A stretch of DNA of 64,000 bases from Tamlana carrageenivorans. Lineage in GTDB: Bacteria; Bacteroidota; Bacteroidia; Flavobacteriales; Flavobacteriaceae. A model generated the notes under the pieces. It did not search any database. It was not told the origin of the DNA and worked only from the letters and a program-made list of their open reading frames with translations. The translations under genes were made by a program, and so were the position numbers. The stretch spans positions 992,001 to 1,056,000 of the forward strand of contig NZ_CP025938.1 in NCBI RefSeq assembly GCF_002893765.1, written 5' to 3'. This document shows positions 1 to 9,000 of the stretch, in pieces; position 1 is the first letter of the stretch; the number at the start of each line of letters is the position of its first letter.

Positions 1-319
1 TTTATCGTCTTTAGATTTTTCCTATATCGTTGAAGAAAACATCAGTGAGATTTTTAGTTTACTAGCCACCTACAAAATGAAGGTTAATGTCATTCAGAAT
101 TCTGCCATTAGCTTTTCCGTGTGTATTGACAACATTTATGACAATCTTGAAAAACTTTTACATCACTTAAAAGCAAAATTTAAAGTAACTTGCCATGAAA
201 ATGTTTCCCTATACACGATAAGGCACTATAACGAGGCTTCCATTCATCAAATTGAAGCCAGTAAAACCGTGTTATTAAAACAATTAACCCAAGAAACAAC
301 CCAAGTAGTAACTAAATAA
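1..319 (+). CDS. lysC: Aspartate kinase, C-terminal fragment (cut by window edge)
   Basis: Open from base 2 with no start inside the window, so only about the last 105 residues are visible. They match the C-terminal ACT-type regulatory region of the monofunctional aspartokinases of Bacteroidota: a KVNVIQNSAISFSVCID strand region followed by a second ACT-like half with SLYTIRHY. The enzyme phosphorylates aspartate, the first step towards lysine, threonine, methionine and diaminopimelate for peptidoglycan. The catalytic kinase domain lies upstream of the window. The next gene starts 22 bases later on the same strand, so the two could be co-transcribed. Recognised from memory of the family, not by a search. 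Confidence 0.85.
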   Translation, partial: LSSLDFSYIVEENISEIFSLLATYKMKVNVIQNSAISFSVCIDNIYDNLEKLLHHLKAKFKVTCHENVSLYTIRHYNEASIHQIEASKTVLLKQLTQETTQVVTK

Positions 320-341
320 ACAATTTAGTACCTTTACAGCT

Positions 342-2186
342 ATGAGTAAACCGCAAGATTTAGGACTCGTTTCCGCTAAAGAAGTTGCAAAAGCCATCCA
401 GTTAGATAAATATGGTTTTCTGGGTACTTTTACGGGGTGGATTTTAATGAAAGTTTTAAAAATATCTACGCTCAATAAAATTTATAAGCGTAATAAACAC
501 CTGAGTGACTTACCTTTTCTAGATGGTATTTTAGAAGACTTTCAAATTAAATTCGAGATTCCTGAAGAAGATTTAAAGCGTTTACCTAAAGATGGCGCAT
601 ACATTACCATTTCCAACCATCCGCTTGGAGGTATCGATGGTATTTTGTTACTTAAACTCATGCTAGAACAGCGTAGTGATTTTAAAATTATAGCCAATTT
701 TTTACTGCATCGTATTGAGCCTATGAAGCCCTTTATCATGCCTGTAAATCCTTTCGAAGACCGAAAAGATGTTAAATCGAGTGTAGCTGGGTTTAAAAAC
801 GCCATTTTACATATTAGATCGGGTCACCCTTTAGGTATTTTCCCTGCCGGGGAAGTTTCTACATACCACGATGGGAAATTGGTGGTAGATCGACCTTGGG
901 AAGAGACAGCCATGAAGCTTATTCAAAAAGCTAGAGTGCCTGTAGTACCTATATATTTTCATGCCAAAAACAGTCCGCTTTTTTATAAACTTTCTAAAAT
1001 TAGCGACACCTTTAGAACGGCAAAATTACCGTCCGAACTACTCACTCAGAAAAAACGCGTTATAAAGGTTAGAATAGGAAAACCTATTTCTGTCGACGAC
1101 CAAAAGGAATACCCATCTTTACAAGATTTTAGTGATTTCTTAAGACGAAAAACATATTTGCTTTCCAATTCATTTGAAGAAGCATCAAAGTTAACCAGCA
1201 ACATCACCTCCAATTTTAAAACAGCCAAACCACCAAAAAAAATCGTGACACCGGTGGACCGACTCTTAATGTTAGAAGAGCTTAAAACTGTTAGGGAAGA
1301 CGGCTCCCGACTTCTTGAAAGTAAAAATTACGAGGTATTCTTAGCCGAACCTCAAAAAATACCTAACATCCTTAGGGAAATAGGCCGCCTTAGAGAAATT
1401 ACCTTTAGAGAAATTGGAGAAGGCACCAATGAAGCCATTGATTTAGATCCCTTCGACAACTATTACCACCATATGTTCCTTTGGGATAATGAAAAAGATG
1501 TTTTAGCTGGAGCTTACCGCATGGGCCTTGGCTCCCAAATATTCAAAACCTATGGTATCGATGGTTTTTATTTGCAAGACCTTTTTAGGTTTGAACCCGA
1601 ACTGTATAAAATGATGAGCGAATCTATTGAAATGGGTCGTGCTTTCATCATTAAAGCATACCAACAAAAACCTATGCCTTTATTCCTGCTTTGGAAAGGC
1701 ATTGTACATACCACATTACGTTTTCCAGAACACAATTACCTTATTGGCGGGGTGAGTATTAGTAATCAGTTTTCAAATTTCTCAAAATCATTGATGATTG
1801 AATTTATGAAATCGCATTACTACGACCCTTATATCGCCCAATACGTGCGTCCGAAAAAAGAATTTAAGGTAAAACTTAAGGACGCCGATAAAGATTTTGT
1901 TTTTGATGAAACCGAAGCCGATTTAAATAAATTTGATCGTTTTATTGATGAAATCGAACCTGGAGCTTTAAGACTTCCTGTTTTACTAAAAAAATACATC
2001 AAACAAAATGCACGTTTAGTAGCTTTTAATGTCGATCCTTTATTTAATAATTCGGTTGATGGCCTAATGTATATTAAAATCGCCGACCTTCCTGAAAGTA
2101 CCGTACGTCCTGTTATGGAAGAATTTCAAGCTGAACTTGAGAGTAAAATTCAAAACGGAAAAAAAGAGGAAGAGGAAGAGAATTGA
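342..2186 (+). CDS. Fused PlsC-type / GNAT-type bifunctional acyltransferase (OlsF-like aminolipid synthase)
   Basis: 614 residues with two acyltransferase modules. The N-terminal half has a PlsC/LPLAT-like domain with NHPLGGID at residues 92-99, a variant of the usual HX4D motif with one extra residue between His and Asp, and FPAGEVS at 167-173. The C-terminal half, roughly 310-560, resembles the OlsB/hemolysin-type GNAT acyltransferases. This architecture is that of OlsF, known to make ornithine lipid from ornithine by N-acylation (C-domain) and O-acylation (N-domain). A glycine-lipid product is the main alternative. The very C-terminus is acidic and Glu-rich. A near-consensus promoter box lies at about 327-334, directly behind the aspartokinase stop. 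Domain fusion is seen; substrate is inferred. Confidence 0.75.
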   Translation: MSKPQDLGLVSAKEVAKAIQLDKYGFLGTFTGWILMKVLKISTLNKIYKRNKHLSDLPFLDGILEDFQIKFEIPEEDLKRLPKDGAYITISNHPLGGIDGILLLKLMLEQRSDFKIIANFLLHRIEPMKPFIMPVNPFEDRKDVKSSVAGFKNAILHIRSGHPLGIFPAGEVSTYHDGKLVVDRPWEETAMKLIQKARVPVVPIYFHAKNSPLFYKLSKISDTFRTAKLPSELLTQKKRVIKVRIGKPISVDDQKEYPSLQDFSDFLRRKTYLLSNSFEEASKLTSNITSNFKTAKPPKKIVTPVDRLLMLEELKTVREDGSRLLESKNYEVFLAEPQKIPNILREIGRLREITFREIGEGTNEAIDLDPFDNYYHHMFLWDNEKDVLAGAYRMGLGSQIFKTYGIDGFYLQDLFRFEPELYKMMSESIEMGRAFIIKAYQQKPMPLFLLWKGIVHTTLRFPEHNYLIGGVSISNQFSNFSKSLMIEFMKSHYYDPYIAQYVRPKKEFKVKLKDADKDFVFDETEADLNKFDRFIDEIEPGALRLPVLLKKYIKQNARLVAFNVDPLFNNSVDGLMYIKIADLPESTVRPVMEEFQAELESKIQNGKKEEEEEN

Positions 2187-2266
2187 TTATCGATTATTGA
2201 TCAAAAACCATCAATGTTTAAACCCCAGTTTCCAGTTTAAACTTATTTTATATCTAATGTTGACCG

Positions 2267-2313
2267 TTGACTATTGACTATTGACTATTGACTATTGACT
2301 ATTGACTATTGAC
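2267..2313. repeat. Tandem 7-bp repeat TTGACTA, about 6.7 copies
   Basis: Six perfect consecutive copies of TTGACTA end in a partial copy TTGAC. It sits in the 255-base gap between the acyltransferase and the truncated DUF805 gene, after a pair of GTTTAAAC palindromes at about 2217-2242. Simple heptamer repeats like this can vary in number by slippage. It is far too short and lacks spacers, so it is not a CRISPR array. No function is evident. Confidence 0.9.
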
Positions 2314-2441
2314 AAAATTAAAAAACCAAACATAAAACTAATAACCATTAACTAATAACCCAAAAACCATCCCTCCACTTCCCCATTTAACAATAAACAA
2401 CTATATTTAAGAGCATTAACCACAAAAACCAACCTCAACTT

Positions 2442-2705
2442 ATGAAATGGTATAAAAAAGTATTATCACAATACACAGATTTTAAAGGACGCTCCAGACG
2501 TCAAGAATTTTGGATGTTTGTTTTATTTAACTTCATCTTTGCTTTTATTGCCGCGGCCATAGACAATATATTAGGGCTTGCTTATAACGATAATGGCACC
2601 GGACCTATTTCATTAATATATGGTTTAGCTGTTTTAATCCCTGGTTTGGCTGTTGCCGTTCGTCGTTTGCACGACATTGGAAAAAGCGGCATCAGATTTG
2701 GTTAA
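2442..2705 (+). pseudogene. DUF805 membrane protein, 3'-truncated
   Basis: 87 residues beginning MKWYKKVLSQYTDFKGRSRR, the typical start of DUF805 inner-membrane proteins, with hydrophobic segments at about 26-45 and 55-72 and the family signature RRLHDIGKSG near 75-84. Family members continue after KSG with a tryptophan and a further membrane segment of about 35-40 residues. Here the reading frame instead runs into IRFG and a stop. Those last codons are the antisense of the facing TM2 gene, so the native 3' end has been lost and replaced. I therefore call it a remnant, though the product could still be made. No function is known for the family. Confidence 0.8.
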
Positions 2706-3047
2706 ATAAATAACACCTTCAACAAAGCCAATAACCGTAGACACCCAAACAAATAGAGCTCCTATTCCGAAACAAGATAATAACACGCCTAAAATGGTTA
2801 TCCCTAAAAGCGTGGCTCCTTCTTTGGTATATCCTAATATAAATTTATGGAGCCCAAAGGACCCGAACAACAGTGCCAAAATTCCAGCTAATAATTTTTG
2901 ATTATCGTTAGTACTAAAGGTCTGTTTCGCGTTTTCGGCAAACTCTGTAGCGGTTTCTTTAGCTTCTTCCGCAAAGCCTTTTGCTTTTTCTTTAGCCGAT
3001 TCAAAAGAATCATTAAAGTCCTGATTCTTATTATTTTCTTCAGTCAT
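2634..3047 (-). pseudogene. TM2-domain membrane protein, 3'-truncated
   Basis: 137 residues. The first 45 are charged and amphipathic with repeated AK/AE units (AKEKAKGFAEEAKETATEF), followed by a TM2 domain with two membrane segments at about 52-68 and 76-100 joined by GLHKFILGYTKEG. TM2 proteins of this type normally end shortly after LTKSD-E-F with a short polar tail. Here everything after LTKSD (SDAAFSNVVQ onward) is the antisense reading of the DUF805 gene. So this gene also lost its native 3' end at the same junction near base 2690. The start codon and N-terminal part look intact. No function is known. Confidence 0.78.
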
Positions 3048-3199
3048 AGTAAAATTGCATTTCTAAATCCGTTCGAAATTACATAAAAAGTGTCTTTAAA
3101 AAAGTCCAAACTTAAAAATTATAGTTACATAATACCGTCTTGATAAATTCACCCTTTACCCTCCGTATTCAAGAACTTAACGCAACAAATCTAAATTAA

Positions 3200-3207
3200 T
3201 AGATTTG
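3200..3207 (+). promoter_or_regulatory. Promoter -7 box of the IS30 transposase
   Basis: TAGATTTG is an exact match to the Bacteroidota -7 consensus TAnnTTTG and lies only 5 bases before the transposase ATG. This implies a very short or absent leader. A small palindrome (AAATCTAAATTAATAGATTT) overlaps it. Confidence 0.5.
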
Positions 3208-3212
3208 TAATT

Positions 3213-4217
3213 ATGGTACGAAAAAAAACAGGTAGACTTACCCTTAAAGAAAGAATACAGATTGAGACTCTTTTAACTGAAAAAAAGAATAAATCATACA
3301 TCGCTATAACCATTAACAGAGCTCGATCTACGGTTACAAGAGAAGTTAATAAATGGGTGCAAACAGATAGAGATAAATACTCAGCAGAACTAGCTCATTG
3401 GTGCGCCAAAGATGATTACCTAAACAAAAGAAATATTGATAAAATATCTAAGTACCCTAGACTTCGAATTTATGTCTATAGGGGCTTATTATCACAATGG
3501 ACTCCTGAACAAATTGCTGGAAGACTAAAAGAAGAATTCCCAAATGATCCTATAATGTCTATTTCTCACGAATCAATTTATAGGTACATATATGCAAAGC
3601 CTCAAGCTAGTTTAAATAAAAAACTAATTAAACTCCTCGTACGCAAAAAAACAAGACGTAGACCCTCTAAAAAAAGACGCAGAACAGGATCTAAAATATT
3701 AAACCAAGTCAGTATAGACCTAAGGCCCGAGCATATTAACCTAAGAAATGAAATCGGACACTGGGAAGGAGATTTAATGATTGGGAAGGATCAAAAATCG
3801 GCTATTGGAACTATCGTAGAACGCAAATCTAGATATACATTAATTATCAAACTAAAAGCCAGGAACTCTAAGGAAATTGCTAAAATGTTTTCTAAAGAAC
3901 TTAACAAACTAGATCCCATATTCAAAAAATCTATGACCTACGATAATGGAATTGAAATGGCAAGACACGAAACAATTACCAAGAAAACAGGTATGAAAAT
4001 TTACTTTGCACACCCCTATTCTTCTTGGGAAAGAGGTACCAATGAAAACACTAACGGACTCATCAGAAGGTACCTCCCAAAAGGAACAGATTTTAACAAA
4101 ATTGACTTAAATACATTCATCGAAATTCAAGAAAAATTAAACAATAGACCTCGTAAAATTATTGGATTTAAAACCCCTAATGAAGTTATGATAAAAGAAC
4201 TAAAAATTGTAGCTTAG
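3213..4217 (+). CDS. IS30 family transposase
   Basis: 334 residues. The N-terminal 60 residues carry the helix-turn-helix that recognises the inverted repeats (LTLKERIQIETLL, SYIAITINRARSTVTREV). The catalytic DDE core follows: first Asp in HWEGDLMIG (about 189), second Asp in TYDNGIEM (about 243), Glu in ERGTNENTNGLIRR (about 275). A basic linker, RKKTRRRPSKKRRR, lies near residues 143-156. Length and motif order match intact IS30 transposases and I see no frameshift or stop, so the element may still be active. It moves the element by cut-and-paste or circle formation. Confidence 0.95.
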   Translation: MVRKKTGRLTLKERIQIETLLTEKKNKSYIAITINRARSTVTREVNKWVQTDRDKYSAELAHWCAKDDYLNKRNIDKISKYPRLRIYVYRGLLSQWTPEQIAGRLKEEFPNDPIMSISHESIYRYIYAKPQASLNKKLIKLLVRKKTRRRPSKKRRRTGSKILNQVSIDLRPEHINLRNEIGHWEGDLMIGKDQKSAIGTIVERKSRYTLIIKLKARNSKEIAKMFSKELNKLDPIFKKSMTYDNGIEMARHETITKKTGMKIYFAHPYSSWERGTNENTNGLIRRYLPKGTDFNKIDLNTFIEIQEKLNNRPRKIIGFKTPNEVMIKELKIVA

Positions 4218-4300
4218 ACTCATACAAAAAAAGCAACGTTTGTTGCGTTAGAACCTTGAATGCAGCCCCATCCTACTTGTTTTTCCGCGAAAGCGAAACA

Positions 4301-4759
4301 TCAATTTCTTTTAATAGCTTTTTCATAAACCGAAATCCAATCGGCAACACTTAGTTTACACACCAACTCTCCAATTAACTGGTAAGGAATAGCTTCTACT
4401 TTTTTAAACCGGATGCAGCTTTTTCCCATATCCAATTTGTATTTACTGTGTTTAGGATATTCGGCAACAAACCAATCGTACAATTCTGGAATGGCATAAA
4501 TGCCGCTATGGTAAAGATTTATGGAATTCTTTTGAGAAGCAAAACTCATAAACGGCAAAGGCTCTTCGGGCTTGCAGTGGTAGCCACCTGGATATAGGCT
4601 GTGCGACACAAAATACCCTATCATGCCATACTGAATGCCTTCTTCAAAACCTTCGGGTAAATGCTTTACAATAGTTGCTCTTAACTTTTTAATGGGCACT
4701 ACCCGATCTTCTGGCAACTGACTAATATAATCCTCTGGTGAAGTTGCTTTGTACTGCAT
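4301..4759 (-). CDS. DUF1801 (YdhG-like) domain protein
   Basis: 152 residues with the hallmarks of the DUF1801 family: an N-terminal helix pair (SPEDYISQLPEDR), the EGIQYGMIGYFV segment at about 40-51, the SFASQKNSINLYHSGIY strand region, and a C-terminal KSCIRFKKVEAIP segment. The fold is shared with small iron-chaperone-like frataxin relatives, but the biochemical role of this subgroup is unknown. It is a stand-alone gene, 21 bases downstream of the dehydrogenase on the same strand, so possibly co-transcribed with it. The 3' end lies just outside the IS30 element. Confidence 0.8.
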   Translation of the reverse strand: MQYKATSPEDYISQLPEDRVVPIKKLRATIVKHLPEGFEEGIQYGMIGYFVSHSLYPGGYHCKPEEPLPFMSFASQKNSINLYHSGIYAIPELYDWFVAEYPKHSKYKLDMGKSCIRFKKVEAIPYQLIGELVCKLSVADWISVYEKAIKRN

Positions 4760-4780
4760 GCTATTTTGTTTTTACTAAAA

Positions 4781-5716
4781 TTAACAAAATTTCGCTTTAA
4801 TCTTATCTACAATGGTTTGAGCTAGTTTTTCTTTACTTTCAACGGTCCAACCGGCCACGTGCGGAGTGAGCAATACATTTTCGGCTTCAATTAAATATTT
4901 AAAAGCTTGTGGGAGTTCGTTAGAAAATAAGGTTTCGAAAGAGGCTTTTTCGTATTCCAAAACATCTAATCCGGCACCTAAAATTTTCTCTGATTGCAAG
5001 GCTGAAACCAAATCTTGAGTCACCACGCTTTTTCCGCGCGCAGTATTTATGAACCAAAAGGGCTTTTTTACCTGATTAATAAAGTGACTATCAATCATGT
5101 TTAAAGTTAGTGGGGTTTGTGGGGTGTGCAGACTAATAACATCTACTTTTTCCTGAAACTCCGCGAGTGAAACCTGCTTCGCATTATCATCACCAACTCC
5201 GTTCTTTATATCGTAACAAAGCACCTCCACATCGAAACCACGTAATTTCTTGGCAAAGGCCTTGCCCATGTTTCCGTAACCAATAAGTCCTACGGTTCGG
5301 CCATCCAACTCAACCCCGCGGTTGGCCTCTCGTAACCATTTCCCGGCTCTCACTTCGGCGTCAGCTTTATTCAATTTATTAAATAACGACAATAACATCC
5401 CTAGTACATGTTCGCCAACTGCATTACGATTCCCTTCTGGGGCCGACGCTAAAAATACGCCCTTAGATTCGGCGTAATCGCAATCAATATTTTCCAATCC
5501 AGCACCAACACGCCCTATAAACTTTAAATGGCTTGCGGCGTCTAAAAAGGTTTTATCAATCGTAAAACGACTTCTTAATATAATACCATCGTACTCATGA
5601 ATTTTAGCTTCAATGTCGGTTTTGGAAGCGGTATAATCTTCATGATTCTCAAAACCTAAAGCGTTTAATTGATCAATTAACAATTCGTGATTGGTATCTA
5701 AATGGAGGACTTTCAT
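4781..5716 (-). CDS. D-2-hydroxyacid dehydrogenase (phosphoglycerate dehydrogenase-like)
   Basis: 311 residues from the ATG at 5716. An in-frame TTG seven codons upstream is possible but less likely. The Rossmann NAD-binding motif VGLIGYGNMGKAF lies near 142-154. The catalytic residues of the family are visible: Arg in NTARGKSVV (about 230), an acidic residue in DVLEYEKASFE, and His in LLTPHVAGWT (about 284). It lacks the ACT/ASB regulatory domain of long SerA enzymes. Family members oxidise 2-hydroxyacids with NAD; the most likely substrate is 3-phosphoglycerate (serine synthesis), though glyoxylate/hydroxypyruvate-type activity cannot be excluded. It faces away from the carbohydrate locus and has no obvious link to it. 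Confidence 0.85.
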   Translation of the reverse strand: MKVLHLDTNHELLIDQLNALGFENHEDYTASKTDIEAKIHEYDGIILRSRFTIDKTFLDAASHLKFIGRVGAGLENIDCDYAESKGVFLASAPEGNRNAVGEHVLGMLLSLFNKLNKADAEVRAGKWLREANRGVELDGRTVGLIGYGNMGKAFAKKLRGFDVEVLCYDIKNGVGDDNAKQVSLAEFQEKVDVISLHTPQTPLTLNMIDSHFINQVKKPFWFINTARGKSVVTQDLVSALQSEKILGAGLDVLEYEKASFETLFSNELPQAFKYLIEAENVLLTPHVAGWTVESKEKLAQTIVDKIKAKFC

Positions 5717-5895
5717 AAATCTGGATTTCGATTTCAAATTTACGAAGTTTTAATATACTGCAGCTTAGTCAAAACTTGAAAAAGCAAACACAACTATCAT
5801 GCTCGTAAACCGCATAAAATGTTAACAAAAGCTCCCTCATTAAAGATTTCGCACACCTATTACCTCAACCCAACACACCTACAAACCCTTAATAT

Positions 5896-5934
5896 TGCAA
5901 CATTTACAGCCTATATGCAACATAATTTACAAGG
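5896..5934 (+). promoter_or_regulatory. Two direct repeats TGCAACA-n-TTTAC upstream of the hybrid regulator (candidate operator)
   Basis: Copy one is TGCAACATTTAC (5896-5907) and copy two is TGCAACATAATTTACAAGG (5916-5934). They start exactly 20 bases apart, about two helical turns, a common geometry for AraC-type or dimeric regulators. The same TGCAACA core reappears in the control regions of susC and of the GH3 operon. The site is 82-120 bases before the regulator's ATG. It is inferred, not proven, to bind that regulator's AraC domain (autoregulation). Confidence 0.45.
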
Positions 5935-6015
5935 TATGCTACTTTAATTTCAGTGCTCAATTTTCTTAAAAATTATCTTTATCTTTAAATACAGATCCAA
6001 CTAACCACTTTACTT

Positions 6016-9000
6016 ATGAAAAAAACTATATGTTTACCCCTACTTTTAATATGGGTTTTTTACTTCAGTTCTTGGGGACAGAACCTCCAAAAAGAATATG
6101 ACTTTGTAAGTATCAAGGAAGGCATTCCTAAAGTTGGCATTCCAGATATCGTACAAGACCACAAAGGCTTCATTTGGATTGCTACGACTGCCACTGGCCT
6201 GTACAAGTTTGATGGTATTAATTACACCTCCTATAAACATGTTTTAAACGACTCGACCTCCTTAAGTAGTAGTCGTGTAGACTGCACCTTTATTGATAGT
6301 AAACAAAGACTTTGGGTTGGCACCGAAAACGGCTTAGACTTATACAACTGTGCCTTAGATCAATTTCAGCGCTTGGTTCTTGATGCTAGCAATCCAAACA
6401 ACGATAAAATTACAACCATTACCGAAGACGCCTCAAATAATTTATATATAGGCACCTATGGTAATGGCATTTACAAACTGAACATTAACACCTTTAAAGT
6501 TGAAAAAGTAGCAAATTCGACCTTTCACGACCAATCGCACCGCATAAACATCAACTGCATGGAACATGTGGGCAACAACAAATTATACGTGGCTACAAAT
6601 TATGGTTTAAAAGAAATTGATGTTGCTGAAAACAAACTGGTACACGCTAATTTTTACACGAAAGACAAAACCAGCTTTGAAACCGAAATTGCTACCCTTA
6701 TGGTAGATCGAAACAACCAACTCTGGATTGGTACACAAGCCAACCAAGGGGTATATAAATGCACCCTGAATAAAAATCAAAACTACAGCATTATTAATGT
6801 TAAACAAATACCGCTAACAACAAAAAAAATAATCACTCTAGCCCAATTACCCGATGACACCATGATGGTTGGCACCGAAAACGATGGTCTTTTTCATTTA
6901 GATCAAAACGATGCTATAGTTAAAAATTACATTTATAGTAAAGAGGATGAAAACAGCTTATTACACAATTCCATTTGGAAATTATATGTAGACAACGATG
7001 GTCGCATTTGGATGGGATACTTTAATAGCGGTGTAGCCATTAGCGACGCTTTATACGATAAGTTTGAAGATATTAAAAGTTCTCCAAACAAAGACAATTC
7101 TCTTAAAATCACCTCTATTATGGCTATTATAAAAGATGAAAACGAAAATCTTTGGATGGCTACCGACGGCGGAGGTATTGATGTATTAAACACTAAAACT
7201 AATAAAATTACACATATAAACACCGAGGACCAAAGTGTGTATTCTGGATTAGCCTCTAACCATATCATGTCTTTGTTTAAAGATTCTAAAGGAAACATTT
7301 GGGCCGGTAGTTGGGATCATGGTTTGTTTTTTTTAAAAAAAGGAAGCCGAAAATTTATTTGCTACACGACCGAGAATGCCAAAGAATTACAATCCAACAC
7401 CATTAGAAGTATTACCGAAGATGCTGAAGGGGTTATTTGGGTAGGCACTTCCTTTCAGGGCCTTCATGCCTTCAATCCGCAAACACAAGATTTCACACAT
7501 TTCAATTCGGAAGCTTTTGTAAGGCATCGACTAAACACTACCGACGTTTCAAAAGTACTTATAGACACCAACGATAATTTATGGCTTGGCTCTGTAGACG
7601 GGCTTTTTAAAATTGAAAAAGATGGCATGCATATCAATAAAATATATGCTTTTTCAGATAAAATAAACAAAACATTCAACAGTTCGGCCAACACCAATTA
7701 CATACTAAGCATTTACGAAGATTCTAAAGCTAATATCTGGGTGGGTACACGAGGTACAGGTCTTTATAAATACGACCCATCCAATAAGCAATTTGAATGG
7801 TTTAATAAATCAAATGGTTTAGACGAAGATAACGTTGCTGCCATAATCGAAGATGCCGACAACAACATATGGGTTAGCGGTAATTCGGGCTTAACAAAAA
7901 TAACATTAAACCCCTTAGCGTATACCAATTATTCCATTAACGATGGTTTACTTTCTAACGATTTTAATTCTGGTGCCGTTTTAAAAGACAGCCAGGGTGT
8001 GCTCTACTTTGGCAATTTAAAAGGTCTCGATTATTTTCATCCCAACAATTTAAAAACCAATGCTAAGGTTCCTATTTTGCATTTAACCGATTTAAAATTG
8101 TTTAATGAAAAGGTAACCCCTAACCAAGAAGACTCGCCATTAAATAAAACCATTTCTGAAACACAAAGCATTACCCTAAACAGCAACCAATCGGTATTCA
8201 CTATTGAATACACTGGTATAAACTTTACTAGACCCGAAAAAAACAACTATGCCTATTATTTAGAAGGATATGAAGATTCCTGGAATTATGTAGGACAAAA
8301 ACGCAGTGCCACCTATACCAATCTGGATCAGGGCAACTATACTTTTAAATTAAAAGCATCAAACAATGATGGCGTTTGGACCGAAACCCCTTTAGAACTA
8401 AGCATAGAAATTCTACCACCATGGTGGAAATCTAACTGGGCCATTATCCTATACATCATCCTGTTCTTAATTAGCCTCTATTACCTCAACCACCTTACCC
8501 AGAGCAGAATAAAAGAAAAAGAGCTTATTAGAAATGAACGCATGCAGCGCATACAACAAGAGGAACTAAATCAGAATAAAATTCAGTTTTTCACCAATAT
8601 CTCCCACGAGTTTCGTACGCCACTAACTTTAATCATGAATCCTCTAAAAGATCTCATTCACGACACGAAGTTAGACCTACCACACCATGTAAAAAACAAA
8701 CATGCCATTATTAATAAAAATGCCGATCGCTTATACCGCCTTATTAATGAACTCATGGACTTTAGAAAACTGGAAATGCATAAACTTCATGTAAAAGCGA
8801 GAGCAATAAACCTTCTTGATTTCACAAAAAATATCGTAAGCTATTTTAAAGAAGAAGCTAACAATAAAAACATTTTATTAAGTGTCGATTCCGACAACCC
8901 CAATGCAACCGTTTGGGCCGATGTAAAAATGTTAGAAAAAATCATATTCAACTTACTATCCAACGCTATAAAAATTACTCCTGAAGGTGGCGCTATAAAC

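Larger units (their letters stand above)
3167..4261 (+). mobile_element. IS30-family insertion sequence, apparently complete
   Basis: One transposase gene is bounded by imperfect inverted repeats of about 23 bases. The left end (3167-3189) is ATTCAAG-AACT-TAACGCAACAAA-like and the right end (4239-4261) is its near inverse, differing at about three bases near the outer third. The element is about 1095 bp, normal for IS30. I see no clear 2-3 bp target duplication: the bases flanking the ends are CCGT and GCAG. The exact termini may be off by a base or two. It lies between the truncated TM2 gene and the DUF1801 gene. Confidence 0.82.

Noticed and set aside
2267..2313. Tandem repeat considered as a CRISPR array
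   Set aside because: Units are 7 bp with no spacers and no cas genes are nearby.
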